Of a stretch of 64,000 nucleotides of DNA, positions 9,232 to 19,338 are shown one piece after another. The notes beneath the pieces were generated by a model. The model saw only the letters and a program-made list of their open reading frames with translations, did no database searches and was not told the origin of the DNA. Position numbers and translations under genes: made by a program. Source of the DNA: Clostridiales bacterium (GTDB lineage: Bacteria; Bacillota; Clostridia; Lachnospirales; Lachnospiraceae); the NCBI GenBank assembly GCA_021204085.1, contig JAJPZY010000033.1, forward strand, positions 1 to 64,000. Direction: 5' to 3'. How positions within the stretch are numbered: position 1 is the stretch's first letter; every line of letters begins with the position of its first letter.

Positions 9232-11772
9232 ATGGCAAAATATAACACGGCAAAGATGCCGAAGTCCGGTCGTATTACCCGCATGGTAGAGCATCTTTTT
9301 GCGAAGATGCCGGAGATTGAGTCGGCGAGAGCAGTTCTGATCACCGAGTCCTATCGTCAGACAGAGGACAAGCCGGAGGTGATGAAAAAAGCACTTGCAT
9401 TTGCTCATATTCTGGATCATATACCGATTATTATCCGTCCGGAAGAACTGATTGTAGGAAGCACAACCCTTGCGCCGCGGGGGTGCCAGACGTATCCGGA
9501 GTTTTCCTATGAGTGGCTGGAAGCGGAGTTTGATACGGTTGCGGTTCGGGAGGCGGATCCTTTCTATATTTCAGACCAGGCAAAACGGGAGATCGCAGAG
9601 GCTGATCGTTACTGGAAGGGAAGGACGACAAGTGAGCTGGCCACTGCCTATATGGCTCCGGAGACAAAAAAGGCCATGGCGCACAACATGTTTACCCCCG
9701 GGAATTATTTTTATAACGGTGTTGGACATATTACGGTTCAATATGAAAAGGTGCTGGCAATTGGTTTTGAAGGAATTATGGCGGAAGCGCAGGCAGAGCT
9801 TGACGCGTGCAGCGTGGGGGATGCGGATTATGCCTCGAAGCATATTTTCCTGGAATCTGTGTTGATCAGCTGCGCGGCAGCTGTCCGTTATGCACGCCGT
9901 TATGCGGATCTGGCGAAACAGCAGGCAGAGGTGTGCGGGGATGCGCAGCGCAGGCAGGAGCTTTTGCAAATTGCCGCAAATTGCGCAAAAGTCCCGGGAA
10001 AGGGAGCAGAGGCCTTCTGGGAGGCGTGCCAGAGTTTTTGGTTTGTGCAGCAGCTGATTCAGATTGAATCATCGGGACACTCGATTTCTCCGGGGCGCTT
10101 TGACCAGTATATGTATCCGTATTATAAGAAGGATCTGGATGCGGGGAGGCTGAGCCGTGAGTTTGCTCAGGAATTGATTGACTGCATCTGGGTAAAATTA
10201 AATGATCTGAATAAGTGCAGAGACGGAGAGAGCGCGAAGGGATTTGCGGGATACAGCCTGTTTCAGAATCTGGTCGTCGGCGGTCAGAATGCGAAAGGAC
10301 TGGATGTGACCAATGATCTGTCCTTTATGTGCATTGACGCATCTGCTCATGTCTTTCTTCCGCAGCCGTCCCTGTCCATTCGTGTATGGAACGGTTCGCC
10401 GCAGGATCTTCTGATTCGGGCGGGGGAGCTGACACGGACGGGCATTGGTTTTCCGGCTTATTATAATGATGAGGTAATCATTCCCTCTCTGATGAGCAGA
10501 GGGCTGCCCTTGGAGGAGGCGCGGGAGTATTGCATCATCGGCTGCGTGGAGCCTCAGAAGCCGGGAAAGACGATGGGATGGCATGACGCTGCTTTTTACA
10601 ATATGTGCCGTCCGCTGGAGCTGGTGTTCTCGAACGGTGTGGATTGCGGAGAACAGATCGGACCGCAGACCGGCGATGTGGAACAGATGCAGACATTTGA
10701 AGAATTCTATGAGGCGTACTGTACGCAGCAGAATTATTTTATTTCCCTGCTGGTCAATGCAGATAATGCGATCGACCAGGCGCATGCGGATCGCGCGCCG
10801 CTTCCGTTCCTGGCATCCATGGTGGATGACTGTATGAAGCGGGGAAAGACCTGCGAACAGGGCGGCTGTGTCTATAATTTCACCGGCCCGCAGGGATTCG
10901 GTATTGCCAATGTGGCGGATTCCCTGTATGCGGTAAAGAAACTGGTTTTTGATGAGCAGAAAGTTTCCATGAGGGATCTCAAAAAAGCACTGATGTTTAA
11001 CTTCGGAAAGACAGACGAGCCGCTGGTGGTGGCGCAGATTGCCGGCGATGTGGCGCGTGAGTTTGTCAATCAGGGCGTGACGCCGGCTCCGAATGTGGTG
11101 GCGGAGACATCGCGGCAGATCATTGCGGCGTCGGTGACGCCTGAAGATCGGAGAAAATTCGAGGATATTCAGAAAATGATCGGCGAGGTTCCGAAGTACG
11201 GAAATGATGATGAGGTGGTAGATCATTTTGCGAGGGAAGCGGCCTATACATATACAAAACCGCTTTTGAATTATCATAATCCGAGAGGTGGCCAATTCCA
11301 GGCAGGACTGTATCCGGTTTCGGCGAATGTTCCGCTGGGCGCCTGCACGGGAGCGACGCCGGACGGCCGCTATGCGGGCATGCCGGTGGCGGATGGAGTA
11401 TCTCCGAGCGCCGGGCGCGATTCGCAGGGACCTACGGCGGCGGCCAATTCCGTTTCTACTCTGGATCACGGAATTGCCTCTAACGGCACGCTGCTGAATA
11501 TGAAATTCCATCCGTCGGCTTTGAGCGGCGACACCGGGCTGGAGAATTTTGTCAGCCTGATCCGCACCTATTTTGACCGTAAGGGAATGCATATGCAGTT
11601 TAACGTGGTTTCCAGAGAAACCCTGTTGGATGCACAGGAACATCCGGAGAATTACAGGCATCTGGTGGTGCGTGTCGCCGGGTATTCCGCGTTGTTTACT
11701 ACGCTGTCGCGCAGCCTGCAGGATGATATCATCCGCAGAACAGAACAGGGCTTTGGCGACACAAGGGGCTAG
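9232..11772 (+). CDS. Glycyl radical enzyme, B12-independent 1,2-propanediol dehydratase-like
   Basis: Thiyl/acid motif EYCIIGCVEPQ; glycyl radical motif VVRVAGYSALF near the C-terminus; BMC context. Confidence 0.93.
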   Translation: MAKYNTAKMPKSGRITRMVEHLFAKMPEIESARAVLITESYRQTEDKPEVMKKALAFAHILDHIPIIIRPEELIVGSTTLAPRGCQTYPEFSYEWLEAEFDTVAVREADPFYISDQAKREIAEADRYWKGRTTSELATAYMAPETKKAMAHNMFTPGNYFYNGVGHITVQYEKVLAIGFEGIMAEAQAELDACSVGDADYASKHIFLESVLISCAAAVRYARRYADLAKQQAEVCGDAQRRQELLQIAANCAKVPGKGAEAFWEACQSFWFVQQLIQIESSGHSISPGRFDQYMYPYYKKDLDAGRLSREFAQELIDCIWVKLNDLNKCRDGESAKGFAGYSLFQNLVVGGQNAKGLDVTNDLSFMCIDASAHVFLPQPSLSIRVWNGSPQDLLIRAGELTRTGIGFPAYYNDEVIIPSLMSRGLPLEEAREYCIIGCVEPQKPGKTMGWHDAAFYNMCRPLELVFSNGVDCGEQIGPQTGDVEQMQTFEEFYEAYCTQQNYFISLLVNADNAIDQAHADRAPLPFLASMVDDCMKRGKTCEQGGCVYNFTGPQGFGIANVADSLYAVKKLVFDEQKVSMRDLKKALMFNFGKTDEPLVVAQIAGDVAREFVNQGVTPAPNVVAETSRQIIAASVTPEDRRKFEDIQKMIGEVPKYGNDDEVVDHFAREAAYTYTKPLLNYHNPRGGQFQAGLYPVSANVPLGACTGATPDGRYAGMPVADGVSPSAGRDSQGPTAAANSVSTLDHGIASNGTLLNMKFHPSALSGDTGLENFVSLIRTYFDRKGMHMQFNVVSRETLLDAQEHPENYRHLVVRVAGYSALFTTLSRSLQDDIIRRTEQGFGDTRG

Positions 11773-11802
11773 AAGTTACAAACCAGATATTCGGAGTAAA
11801 TT

Positions 11803-12600
11803 ATGAACGAAAGAACGAACATCACCGGCAGAATCTTCGATATCCAGCGTTACTCCATTCACGACGGTCCGGGCATCCGCACGATCGTTTTCCTGAAAGG
11901 GTGCGTCCTTCGGTGCCGCTGGTGCTGCAATCCGGAATCTCAGGAATATGGGATTCAGACCATGCGGACGGCGGACGGCGGGGAAAAAATTGTCGGACGG
12001 GATGTGACTGTGGGAGAGGTTATGGATATGGTGGAACGCGACCATCCGTATTACCGCAGAAGCGGCGGCGGCCTGACACTGTCGGGCGGCGAGAGCCTCT
12101 GTCAGCCGAAATTTGCCGGAGCGCTTCTGGCTGAGGCAAAAAGCAGAGGAATCTCTACCGCCATGGAGAGTATGGGATGCGCTCCATGGGAAGTGATTGA
12201 AGGAATTTTGCCCAGCTTGGATCTCTATCTGATGGATATCAAGCATACGAACCCGGCGAAGCACAAGGCCTTTACCGGGAGGAGCAATGAACTGATGCTG
12301 GAAAACGCCAGACGAATCGCGGCGTCGGGGTTGACGGATCTTGTGATCCGCGTCCCGGTGATACCGACCTTCAATGAGACGCCGGAGGAAATTGCCGATA
12401 TTGCCCGGTTTGCGGACAAGCTGCCCGGTGTAACGAGGATTCATCTGCTGCCGTACCACCGGCTCGGCCAGGATAAATACACCGGCCTGGGCAGAGAATA
12501 TACCATGACGGATATCCGGCCGCCGGAAAATGAGCATATGCAGATGTTAAAAAAGACCGTAGAGAGTGTATCCCGGCTGCACTGCCATATCGGCGGATGA
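11803..12600 (+). CDS. Glycyl-radical enzyme activating protein (radical SAM)
   Basis: CVLRCRWC = CX3CX2C; SGGGLTLSGGE motif; directly downstream of the GRE. Confidence 0.93.
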   Translation: MNERTNITGRIFDIQRYSIHDGPGIRTIVFLKGCVLRCRWCCNPESQEYGIQTMRTADGGEKIVGRDVTVGEVMDMVERDHPYYRRSGGGLTLSGGESLCQPKFAGALLAEAKSRGISTAMESMGCAPWEVIEGILPSLDLYLMDIKHTNPAKHKAFTGRSNELMLENARRIAASGLTDLVIRVPVIPTFNETPEEIADIARFADKLPGVTRIHLLPYHRLGQDKYTGLGREYTMTDIRPPENEHMQMLKKTVESVSRLHCHIGG

Positions 12601-12650
12601 ACTTCCGGAGGAATTTTGCATAAAAACCGGATGCTGTGAGAGGGGTGATT

Positions 12651-13022
12651 ATGATAGAAGATATTTCATTGGAAAACGGAATGAGAATCATACAGGAAAC
12701 TGTTCCCGGCCGTCAGGTGACTCTGGCGCATGTGATTGCCAGCCCGGATCCCATTCTGTATAAGAAGCTGGGGCTGGATCCCAGCCTGGATTATGAAAAG
12801 GCGGCGATCGGCATTACGACTGTCACGCCTTCGGAGACGGCTGTGATCATGGCGGACGTGGGATTGAAAGCCAGCGGCATTGAACTGGGATTTGTGGATC
12901 GTTTCAGCGGTACACTGATCTTTACCGGAACGGTTTCCGCAGTGGAAGCAGCCATGGAAGCCATGATGGACTATGTGAGAGACCGGCTGGGACATACGGT
13001 GTGTGAGATGACAAAGACGTGA
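12651..13022 (+). CDS. Microcompartment shell protein, permuted BMC-H (PduU/EutS-like)
   Basis: MIEDISLENGMRIIQETVPGRQVTLAHVIASPDP...IGITTVTPSETAVIMADVGLK. Confidence 0.85.
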   Translation: MIEDISLENGMRIIQETVPGRQVTLAHVIASPDPILYKKLGLDPSLDYEKAAIGITTVTPSETAVIMADVGLKASGIELGFVDRFSGTLIFTGTVSAVEAAMEAMMDYVRDRLGHTVCEMTKT

Positions 13023-13082
13023 TCTCTCTTCTGCTCGCCGGACGCAGAAAATAAAAAACGATGATTCCTGACTGAGGTAAGG

Positions 13083-13592
13083 ATGATGAAAAGACTGATA
13101 CTGATGGGCCGCAGTATGGCGGGCAAAACAACGCTTACGCAGGCGCTGCGGGGAGAGGAAATCCACTATTATAAGACGCAGGACATTCACCATTACGGAA
13201 GTGTCATTGACACGCCGGGGGAATATGCCCAGAGCAGACGGCTTGGGAAGGCACTGGCGCTTTACACTTACGAGGCGGATATTGTCGGTATCCTGGCGGC
13301 GGCCAATGAGCCTTACTCTATTTTTCCACCGAATGTCACCTGTCAGGCGAACCGGGAATGCATCGGCATTGTGACGAAGATTGACCGCCCGGATGCCAAT
13401 GTGCCGCAGGCAGACCGGTGGCTTCGGAATGCCGGATGTGAAAAGATTTTTCATGTTAATTCTCTGGACGGTACCGGTGTGGCGGAGATCATTGGTTACC
13501 TGAAAGAGCAGGAACGTGACGATCCCGGATGCGCAAAAGAGGGTCTGAAAACCGAGCGGGATCATACAAGAGGCAGCAATTCAAATTTTTAA
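13083..13592 (+). CDS. EutP/PduV family GTPase-like protein
   Basis: P-loop GRSMAGKTTLTQAL; DTPGEYAQSRRLGKAL; VTKID. Confidence 0.9.
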   Translation: MMKRLILMGRSMAGKTTLTQALRGEEIHYYKTQDIHHYGSVIDTPGEYAQSRRLGKALALYTYEADIVGILAAANEPYSIFPPNVTCQANRECIGIVTKIDRPDANVPQADRWLRNAGCEKIFHVNSLDGTGVAEIIGYLKEQERDDPGCAKEGLKTERDHTRGSNSNF

Positions 13593-13630
13593 CATAAAAA
13601 AGAAATTATTATGCAGGAGGATGTACTTCA

Positions 13631-14488
13631 ATGATGAACGAAATGGAAATCAAAAAACAGATCTGTGAGATCGGAAAGAAAATTTATAACCGCGGCATGG
13701 TTGCGTCAAATGACGGCAATATTTCCGTAAAACTTAACGACCACACATTTTTATGCACACCGACGGGAGTATCCAAGGGATTTATGACACCAGAGTACAT
13801 TTGCAAAGTAGATGAAAACGGCAATGTAATTCAGGCAAACAAGGGGTTCAAACCGTCGTCTGAGATCAAGATGCATATGAGAGTGTATCAGAAGCGCCCG
13901 GATGTGGGGTCTGTAGTACATGCTCATCCGATTTACGCGACATCCTTTGCGATCGCAGGCATTCCGCTGACACAGCCGATCATGCCGGAGGCGGTTATCG
14001 CACTGGGATGTGTTCCAATCGCAGAGTATGGTACACCTTCTACCATGGAAATATCCGACAGGCTGGAGAAGTATCTGCCCTATTTTGACGCGGTTCTCCT
14101 GGAGAATCACGGCGCTCTGACCTGGAGCACAGATCTGCTGGCGGCTTATCACAAGATGGAGAGTGTGGAGTTTTATGCGGAGCTTCTCTATCATTCAAAG
14201 GTTCTCGGCGGACCGAAGGAATTCGATAAGGAAAATGTGAAAAAGCTGTATGAGATCCGCCGGAAGTTCGGCATGCCGGGGAAACATCCCGCCAATCTCT
14301 GCCTGAATAAGGATGGCGAAAACTGCCATAACTGCGGCGGAAGCTGTGCGGAGTACAAGAACTTCCCCGGATATGAATATGATTTTGTTGGTGGCGGATG
14401 CGACAACAGCAGCGCAGGCCAGAGCGGCAGCGTGGATGAAGCGACCATCGCGGCAATTGTACAGAAAGTTATTGCAGAGATGAAATAA
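13631..14488 (+). CDS. Class II aldolase, fuculose-phosphate aldolase-like, with C-terminal encapsulation-peptide-like helix
   Basis: VVHAHPIYATSFAI zinc motif; C-terminus VDEATIAAIVQKVIAEMK. Confidence 0.88.
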   Translation: MMNEMEIKKQICEIGKKIYNRGMVASNDGNISVKLNDHTFLCTPTGVSKGFMTPEYICKVDENGNVIQANKGFKPSSEIKMHMRVYQKRPDVGSVVHAHPIYATSFAIAGIPLTQPIMPEAVIALGCVPIAEYGTPSTMEISDRLEKYLPYFDAVLLENHGALTWSTDLLAAYHKMESVEFYAELLYHSKVLGGPKEFDKENVKKLYEIRRKFGMPGKHPANLCLNKDGENCHNCGGSCAEYKNFPGYEYDFVGGGCDNSSAGQSGSVDEATIAAIVQKVIAEMK

Positions 14489-14538
14489 TATGCTGCAGGG
14501 GACAGATATGGTTTTAACATCAGAAAGGAAGTGATACC

Positions 14539-15930
14539 TTGGAAATCACAGAAACTCAGATCAAAAATATTGTGCAGCAGGTTATGGCGCAGATGCAGCT
14601 GAACGGCGATACAAAAGCGATGCACGGTGTTTTTGCGGATATGGACACGGCGATTGCGAAAGCGAAGGAAGCACAGAGGACGGTGCGTGTGATGTCCATG
14701 GATCAGAGAGAAAAGATTATTTCTGCAATGCGAAAAAAGATTAAGGAAAATGCGGAGACTCTTGCGAGAATGGGCGTGGAGGAGACCGGCATGGGAAATG
14801 TCGGCGACAAGATCTTAAAGCATATTCTTGTGGCGGAAAAGACGCCGGGGACAGAAGATATTACGACGACTGCATGGTCCGGCGACCGTGGTCTCACACT
14901 GGTGGAAATGGGGCCGTTCGGGGTTATCGGGGCGATTACGCCCTGCACGAATCCCAGCGAAACGGTGCTTTGCAACACGATGGGGATGCTTGCGGGGGGA
15001 AATACCGTAGTTTTTAATCCGCATCCTCAGGCGGTAAAAACCTCCATTTTCGCAATCAACCTGCTCAATGAGGCTTCTCTGGAAGCGGGCGGTCCGGACA
15101 ATATTGCATGCACTGTTGAAAAGCCCACACTGGACAGCAGCGCTGTCATGATGAAGCATCCGGATGTGCCGCTTCTGGTAGCGACCGGGGGTCCCGGCGT
15201 GGTCACCGCAGTCCTCTCCAGCGGCAAGCGCGGCATCGGCGCGGGCGCGGGCAATCCGCCGGCGCTGGTAGATGAGACGGCAGATGTGAAAAAAGCAGCG
15301 GAAGATATTGTAAACGGATGTACGTTTGATAACAACCTTCCCTGCATCGCAGAGAAAGAAATCGTTGCGGTGGACAGCATCTGTGACGAGCTGATGCGTT
15401 ACATGGTGGAGGAGCAGGGATGCTATCTGGCTTCAAAAGAGATCCAGGATAAACTGATCGCCACTGTGTTTACAGAGAAAGGCGCACTGAATCGGAAGTG
15501 TGTGGGCAGGGATGCCAAAACCCTTCTGGCAATGGTGGGGGTGACTGTTCCGGACAGTATCCGCTGCATTACCTTTGAAGGGGAGATGGAAAACCCGCTG
15601 ATCGCAGAGGAACTGATGATGCCGATCCTGGGTGTTGTCCGCGCGAAAGATTTCCCGGATGCGGTAAAGAAATGTGTATGGCTGGAACACGGGAACCGCC
15701 ATTCGGCGCATATTCATTCCAAGAATGTTGACCGGATCACGGAATATGCGAGGGCGATGGATACCGCAATTCTTGTGAAAAACGGCCCGTCTTACGCGGC
15801 ACTCGGATTTGGCGGCGAGGGTTTTGCGACTTTCACGATCGCCAGCCGTACCGGTGAGGGGTTAACCAGCGCGGCCAGCTTTACCAAGAGAAGAAGATGT
15901 ACAATGTCAGACGCTTTGTGTGTCCGCTGA
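14539..15930 (+). CDS. CoA-acylating aldehyde dehydrogenase (PduP-like) with N-terminal encapsulation-peptide-like helix
   Basis: PTNP-like ITPCTNPSETVLCN and NGCTFDNNLPCIAEKE; N-terminus MEITETQIKNIVQQVMAQM; TTG start. Confidence 0.92.
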   Translation: MEITETQIKNIVQQVMAQMQLNGDTKAMHGVFADMDTAIAKAKEAQRTVRVMSMDQREKIISAMRKKIKENAETLARMGVEETGMGNVGDKILKHILVAEKTPGTEDITTTAWSGDRGLTLVEMGPFGVIGAITPCTNPSETVLCNTMGMLAGGNTVVFNPHPQAVKTSIFAINLLNEASLEAGGPDNIACTVEKPTLDSSAVMMKHPDVPLLVATGGPGVVTAVLSSGKRGIGAGAGNPPALVDETADVKKAAEDIVNGCTFDNNLPCIAEKEIVAVDSICDELMRYMVEEQGCYLASKEIQDKLIATVFTEKGALNRKCVGRDAKTLLAMVGVTVPDSIRCITFEGEMENPLIAEELMMPILGVVRAKDFPDAVKKCVWLEHGNRHSAHIHSKNVDRITEYARAMDTAILVKNGPSYAALGFGGEGFATFTIASRTGEGLTSAASFTKRRRCTMSDALCVR

Positions 15931-15957
15931 TCAGATTAGGTTGGAAAGGAAAATATT

Positions 15958-17160
15958 ATGGAAATGAATCAAAATCAGGTAGAAGCCATTGTGCGGCAGG
16001 TTCTGAACAACTTATCCGGAACTTCTGCAGGCAAAACGGCGCAGGCGGGGAAGCAGGTTCCGAAGACTGCCCGTGTGGCAATGCTGACTTCTCTGGAGAA
16101 CTTTGAAATTAAGGAATTTCCCATACCGGAGGTCGGGGACGACGATATTCTGGTAAAGGTAGAGGGGTGCGGAATCTGCGGGACAGATGCACACGAGTTT
16201 AAGAGAGATCCCTTCGGATTGATCCCGGTAGCTTTGGGACATGAGGGCACCGGCGAGATCGTAAAGATGGGCAAAAATGTAAAAACAGACAGTGCCGGCA
16301 AGCCGGTTTCGGTAGGTGATAAAGTAGTAACCTGTATGATTTTCCAGGACAACCCGGATATAACCATGTTTGACCTGAACAAACAGAACGTGGGCGGGGC
16401 TGATGTATACGGCCTTTTGCCGGATGACGACGTTCATTTAAACGGATGGTTTTCCGATTACATTTTTATCCGCGGCGGTTCGACATTTTTTAATGTCAGC
16501 GACCTGGACCTGGATTCAAGAATTCTGATTGAACCCTGCGCGGTATTAGTGCATGCGGTGGAACGGGCAAAAAGTACGGGAATCCTGCGTTTTAACAGCA
16601 GGGTAGTCGTGCAGGGCTGCGGCCCCATCGGGCTGATCTGCATCGCCGTGTTAAAGACGATGGGTATTGCGAATATCATTGCCGTAGACGGAAATGAGGG
16701 AAGACTGGAATTCGCGCAGAAGATGGGCGCGACCGGCAGTGTCAACTTTAAGGATTACGGCGGCGCAGAAGAGATGGCAAAAGGAATCGCGGAGCAGTTC
16801 GGAGGACATCTGGCGGATTTCGCTTTCCAGTGTACCGGTTCTCCGGCCGGACACTCGAATATTTATAAGTTTATTCGCAACGGCGGAGGCTTGTGTGAGC
16901 TTGGATTCTTTATTAACGGCGGCGATGCGACGATCAACCCGCACTTTGATATCTGTTCAAAAGAGATCACGACGGTGGGAAGCTGGGTGTACACCCTGAG
17001 AGATTATGCAACGACGTTTGACTTCCTGAAAAGCGCCAATGCGATCGGGCTGCCGATGAAAGAACTGATTACCGATAAATATCCGCTGAGCCAGATCAAC
17101 GAAGCGTATCGTAAGAACCTTGCAATGACAGGCCTGAAAATTGCGGTTATGGCGGATTGA
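15958..17160 (+). CDS. Zinc-type medium-chain alcohol dehydrogenase with N-terminal encapsulation-peptide-like helix
   Basis: GCGICGTDAHEF and GHEGTGEIVKMG zinc motifs; N-terminus MEMNQNQVEAIVRQVLNNL. Confidence 0.9.
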   Translation: MEMNQNQVEAIVRQVLNNLSGTSAGKTAQAGKQVPKTARVAMLTSLENFEIKEFPIPEVGDDDILVKVEGCGICGTDAHEFKRDPFGLIPVALGHEGTGEIVKMGKNVKTDSAGKPVSVGDKVVTCMIFQDNPDITMFDLNKQNVGGADVYGLLPDDDVHLNGWFSDYIFIRGGSTFFNVSDLDLDSRILIEPCAVLVHAVERAKSTGILRFNSRVVVQGCGPIGLICIAVLKTMGIANIIAVDGNEGRLEFAQKMGATGSVNFKDYGGAEEMAKGIAEQFGGHLADFAFQCTGSPAGHSNIYKFIRNGGGLCELGFFINGGDATINPHFDICSKEITTVGSWVYTLRDYATTFDFLKSANAIGLPMKELITDKYPLSQINEAYRKNLAMTGLKIAVMAD

Positions 17161-17197
17161 ATAATCAGAGAGACTGGATTCAGAAAGGAACTCTATC

Positions 17198-17515
17198 ATG
17201 GATGAGAGAGCAGTGGGAATGCTGGAGGTCTACGGCCTGGTGTGTGCGTTTCTGGCAGCGGATGCCGGATGTAAAGCGGCTGATGTTACACTGGAGCCTT
17301 TTGATAAGAATAAACCGGCCAATGCGGATTCCCTTCCCGTACCGCTTTTGGTTACAGTAAAATTCCGGGGAAGCGTGTCCGATGTGACAGCAGCCGTAGA
17401 AGCCGGACGAAAGGTGGCGGAGGCCACCACGGGAGTTGTAGTCAGCCATGTGATTCCCAGGCCGACACAGCATACATTGAAAATGTTGGGAATCTGCGCT
17501 TTTGACAAAGATTGA
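17198..17515 (+). CDS. BMC-H shell protein with altered, extended pore-loop segment
   Basis: BMC fold (AVGMLEVYGLVCAFLAADAGCKAADV...SHVIPRPTQHTLKML) with FDKNKPANADSLPVPL where PduA-type proteins have KIGSG. Confidence 0.88.
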   Translation: MDERAVGMLEVYGLVCAFLAADAGCKAADVTLEPFDKNKPANADSLPVPLLVTVKFRGSVSDVTAAVEAGRKVAEATTGVVVSHVIPRPTQHTLKMLGICAFDKD

Positions 17516-17554
17516 TAAAAGCAGGGAAAGCAAAACAGAAAGTGAGGATAAGCG

Positions 17555-17842
17555 ATGAAGCAGGAAGCATTGGGAATGATTGAAACCAGAGGATTGACAG
17601 CGGCGATCGAGGCGGCAGACGCGATGACGAAGGCCGCGGAGGTGGCGTTGGTCGGGACGGAAAAAATCGGTTCCGGTCTGGTGACTGTAATGGTTCGCGG
17701 AGATGTCGGAGCCGTAAAGGCAGCCGTAGAGTCCGGTGCGGCGGCAGCAAGCCGTCTGGGTGAGCTGGTGGCACAGCACGTCATTCCGAGACCGCACAGT
17801 GATGTGGAAAATATTCTGCCCGGTTTTCCTGAGGGGAAGTAA
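17555..17842 (+). CDS. BMC-H shell protein (PduA/J-like)
   Basis: [56 protein letters not shown]. Confidence 0.95.
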   Translation: MKQEALGMIETRGLTAAIEAADAMTKAAEVALVGTEKIGSGLVTVMVRGDVGAVKAAVESGAAAASRLGELVAQHVIPRPHSDVENILPGFPEGK

Positions 17843-17845
17843 TTC

Positions 17846-18157
17846 ATGGGTACATCATACGGATTAATCGAGGTTTCCGGCATAGTTGCTGCAATTGATT
17901 GTCTGGATGCGATGTGCAAGGCTGCGGAAGTTGAACTGGTGACGTGGGAACGAAAGCTGGGAGGCCGTCTTGTGACAGTGATCGTCGAGGGGAGTGTAGC
18001 TGACGTGAAGGCGGCGGTTGAGGCCGCAGCGTCTGTCGCAAAGCGGAATGATCACATTTTCGCCGCAAGCGGAGTGATCGCCGCACCCTGCGAGGAGACC
18101 CGGAGGATGGTCAGGCTAAGCGCAAAGCGTCTGGCTGAAAAGAAGCCGGAAGCGTAA
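17846..18157 (+). CDS. BMC-H shell protein, divergent
   Basis: [54 protein letters not shown]. Confidence 0.9.
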   Translation: MGTSYGLIEVSGIVAAIDCLDAMCKAAEVELVTWERKLGGRLVTVIVEGSVADVKAAVEAAASVAKRNDHIFAASGVIAAPCEETRRMVRLSAKRLAEKKPEA

Positions 18158-18252
18158 GGAAACAACTGCTGGCGTTATCCGTAAGGAGACGGCAGGCAGA
18201 TCATATAAACAATAAAAATAATTACAGGAAAAAGCCAAAGGAGGAAAAGAAA

Positions 18253-18531
18253 ATGGCACAGGAAGCATTAGGAATGGTTGAAACCAGAGGTCTGGTAGCA
18301 GCAATTGAGGCAGCTGATACCATGTGCAAAGCAGCCAATGTTGCGCTGGTCGGCACGGAAAAGATCGGCTCCGGTCTGGTAACTGTGATGGTTCGCGGCG
18401 ACGTCGGCGCAGTAAAATCTGCTGTAGAAGCGGGAGCAGCCAATGCGGAAAGACTCGGTGAGCTGGTAGCACAGCATGTCATCCCGAGACCGCACAACGA
18501 CGTAGAAGGAATTCTTCCGAAGATTAAGTAA
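18253..18531 (+). CDS. BMC-H shell protein (PduA/J-like), close paralog of 17555-17842
   Basis: [56 protein letters not shown]. Confidence 0.95.
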   Translation: MAQEALGMVETRGLVAAIEAADTMCKAANVALVGTEKIGSGLVTVMVRGDVGAVKSAVEAGAANAERLGELVAQHVIPRPHNDVEGILPKIK

Positions 18532-18693
18532 GACATTCGGAGAAAAAGAGTCTGGTATGAGTGAAGCGGGGCGATTCGGGCGTATCTTCGCAGAAAAGCC
18601 TGTGTATTGCGGCAGACGGTTCCATCAGCTGCCGCAGTACATGCACTCATGTCCTGCAGCCTGTGAGAATACGCGGAAGAGGAAAATGCAGAG

Positions 18694-19338
18694 ATGAATC
18701 AAAAGCAGATAGAAGAAATCACGCGGATGGTCTTATCCTCCATCCAAAAAGAAATGGGCAGGAGCGACGGTTTTTCGGTGCCTGTGGGAGTCAGCAACCG
18801 TCATATTCATCTGAGTCAGGAGGATGTGGAAATCCTTTTCGGAAAGGGGCATCAGCTGACCAAAAAAAAGGAACTCATGGGCGGACAGTATGCCTGTCAG
18901 GAATGCTGTACGATCGTGGGATTGAAGCTGCGGGCAATTGAAAATGTCCGTGTTCTGGGTCCCGCGCGGAAAGCAACGCAGGTGGAAATCAGCAGTACGG
19001 ACGCCAGAAAACTGGGCATTCAGGTGCCGGTGCGTGAATCCGGGGATATTGCGGGAAGCGCGCCGATCGCTATCGTTGGACCGAAGGGAGCCGTTTACTG
19101 TCAGGAAGGCTGTATCGTGGCGGCGCGGCATATTCACATGGCGCCGGCTGACGCGGCTGCCTGCGGGGTAAAGGACGGCGATTATGTCAGCGTAAAGGCA
19201 GACAATGAGAGAGGAACGACTTTCCATCAGGTAAAAATCCGTGTGGATGAGTCCTTTACACTGGAGATGCATATTGACACGGATGAAGCGAATGCATGTG
19301 AGATCGGTACCGGCGACAGGGTCACCATACTTGCGTGA
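18694..19338 (+). CDS. pduL: Phosphate propanoyltransferase PduL with N-terminal encapsulation-peptide-like helix
   Basis: VPVGVSNRHIHLSQEDVEILFG; CIVAARHIHMAPADA; N-terminus MNQKQIEEITRMVLSSIQKEM. Confidence 0.94.
   Translation: MNQKQIEEITRMVLSSIQKEMGRSDGFSVPVGVSNRHIHLSQEDVEILFGKGHQLTKKKELMGGQYACQECCTIVGLKLRAIENVRVLGPARKATQVEISSTDARKLGIQVPVRESGDIAGSAPIAIVGPKGAVYCQEGCIVAARHIHMAPADAAACGVKDGDYVSVKADNERGTTFHQVKIRVDESFTLEMHIDTDEANACEIGTGDRVTILA

Noticed and set aside
10198-11661. 487-aa minus-strand ORF opposite the GRE gene
   Set aside because: Antisense shadow of a well-supported CDS; Arg/His/Ile-rich low-information protein with no recognisable family
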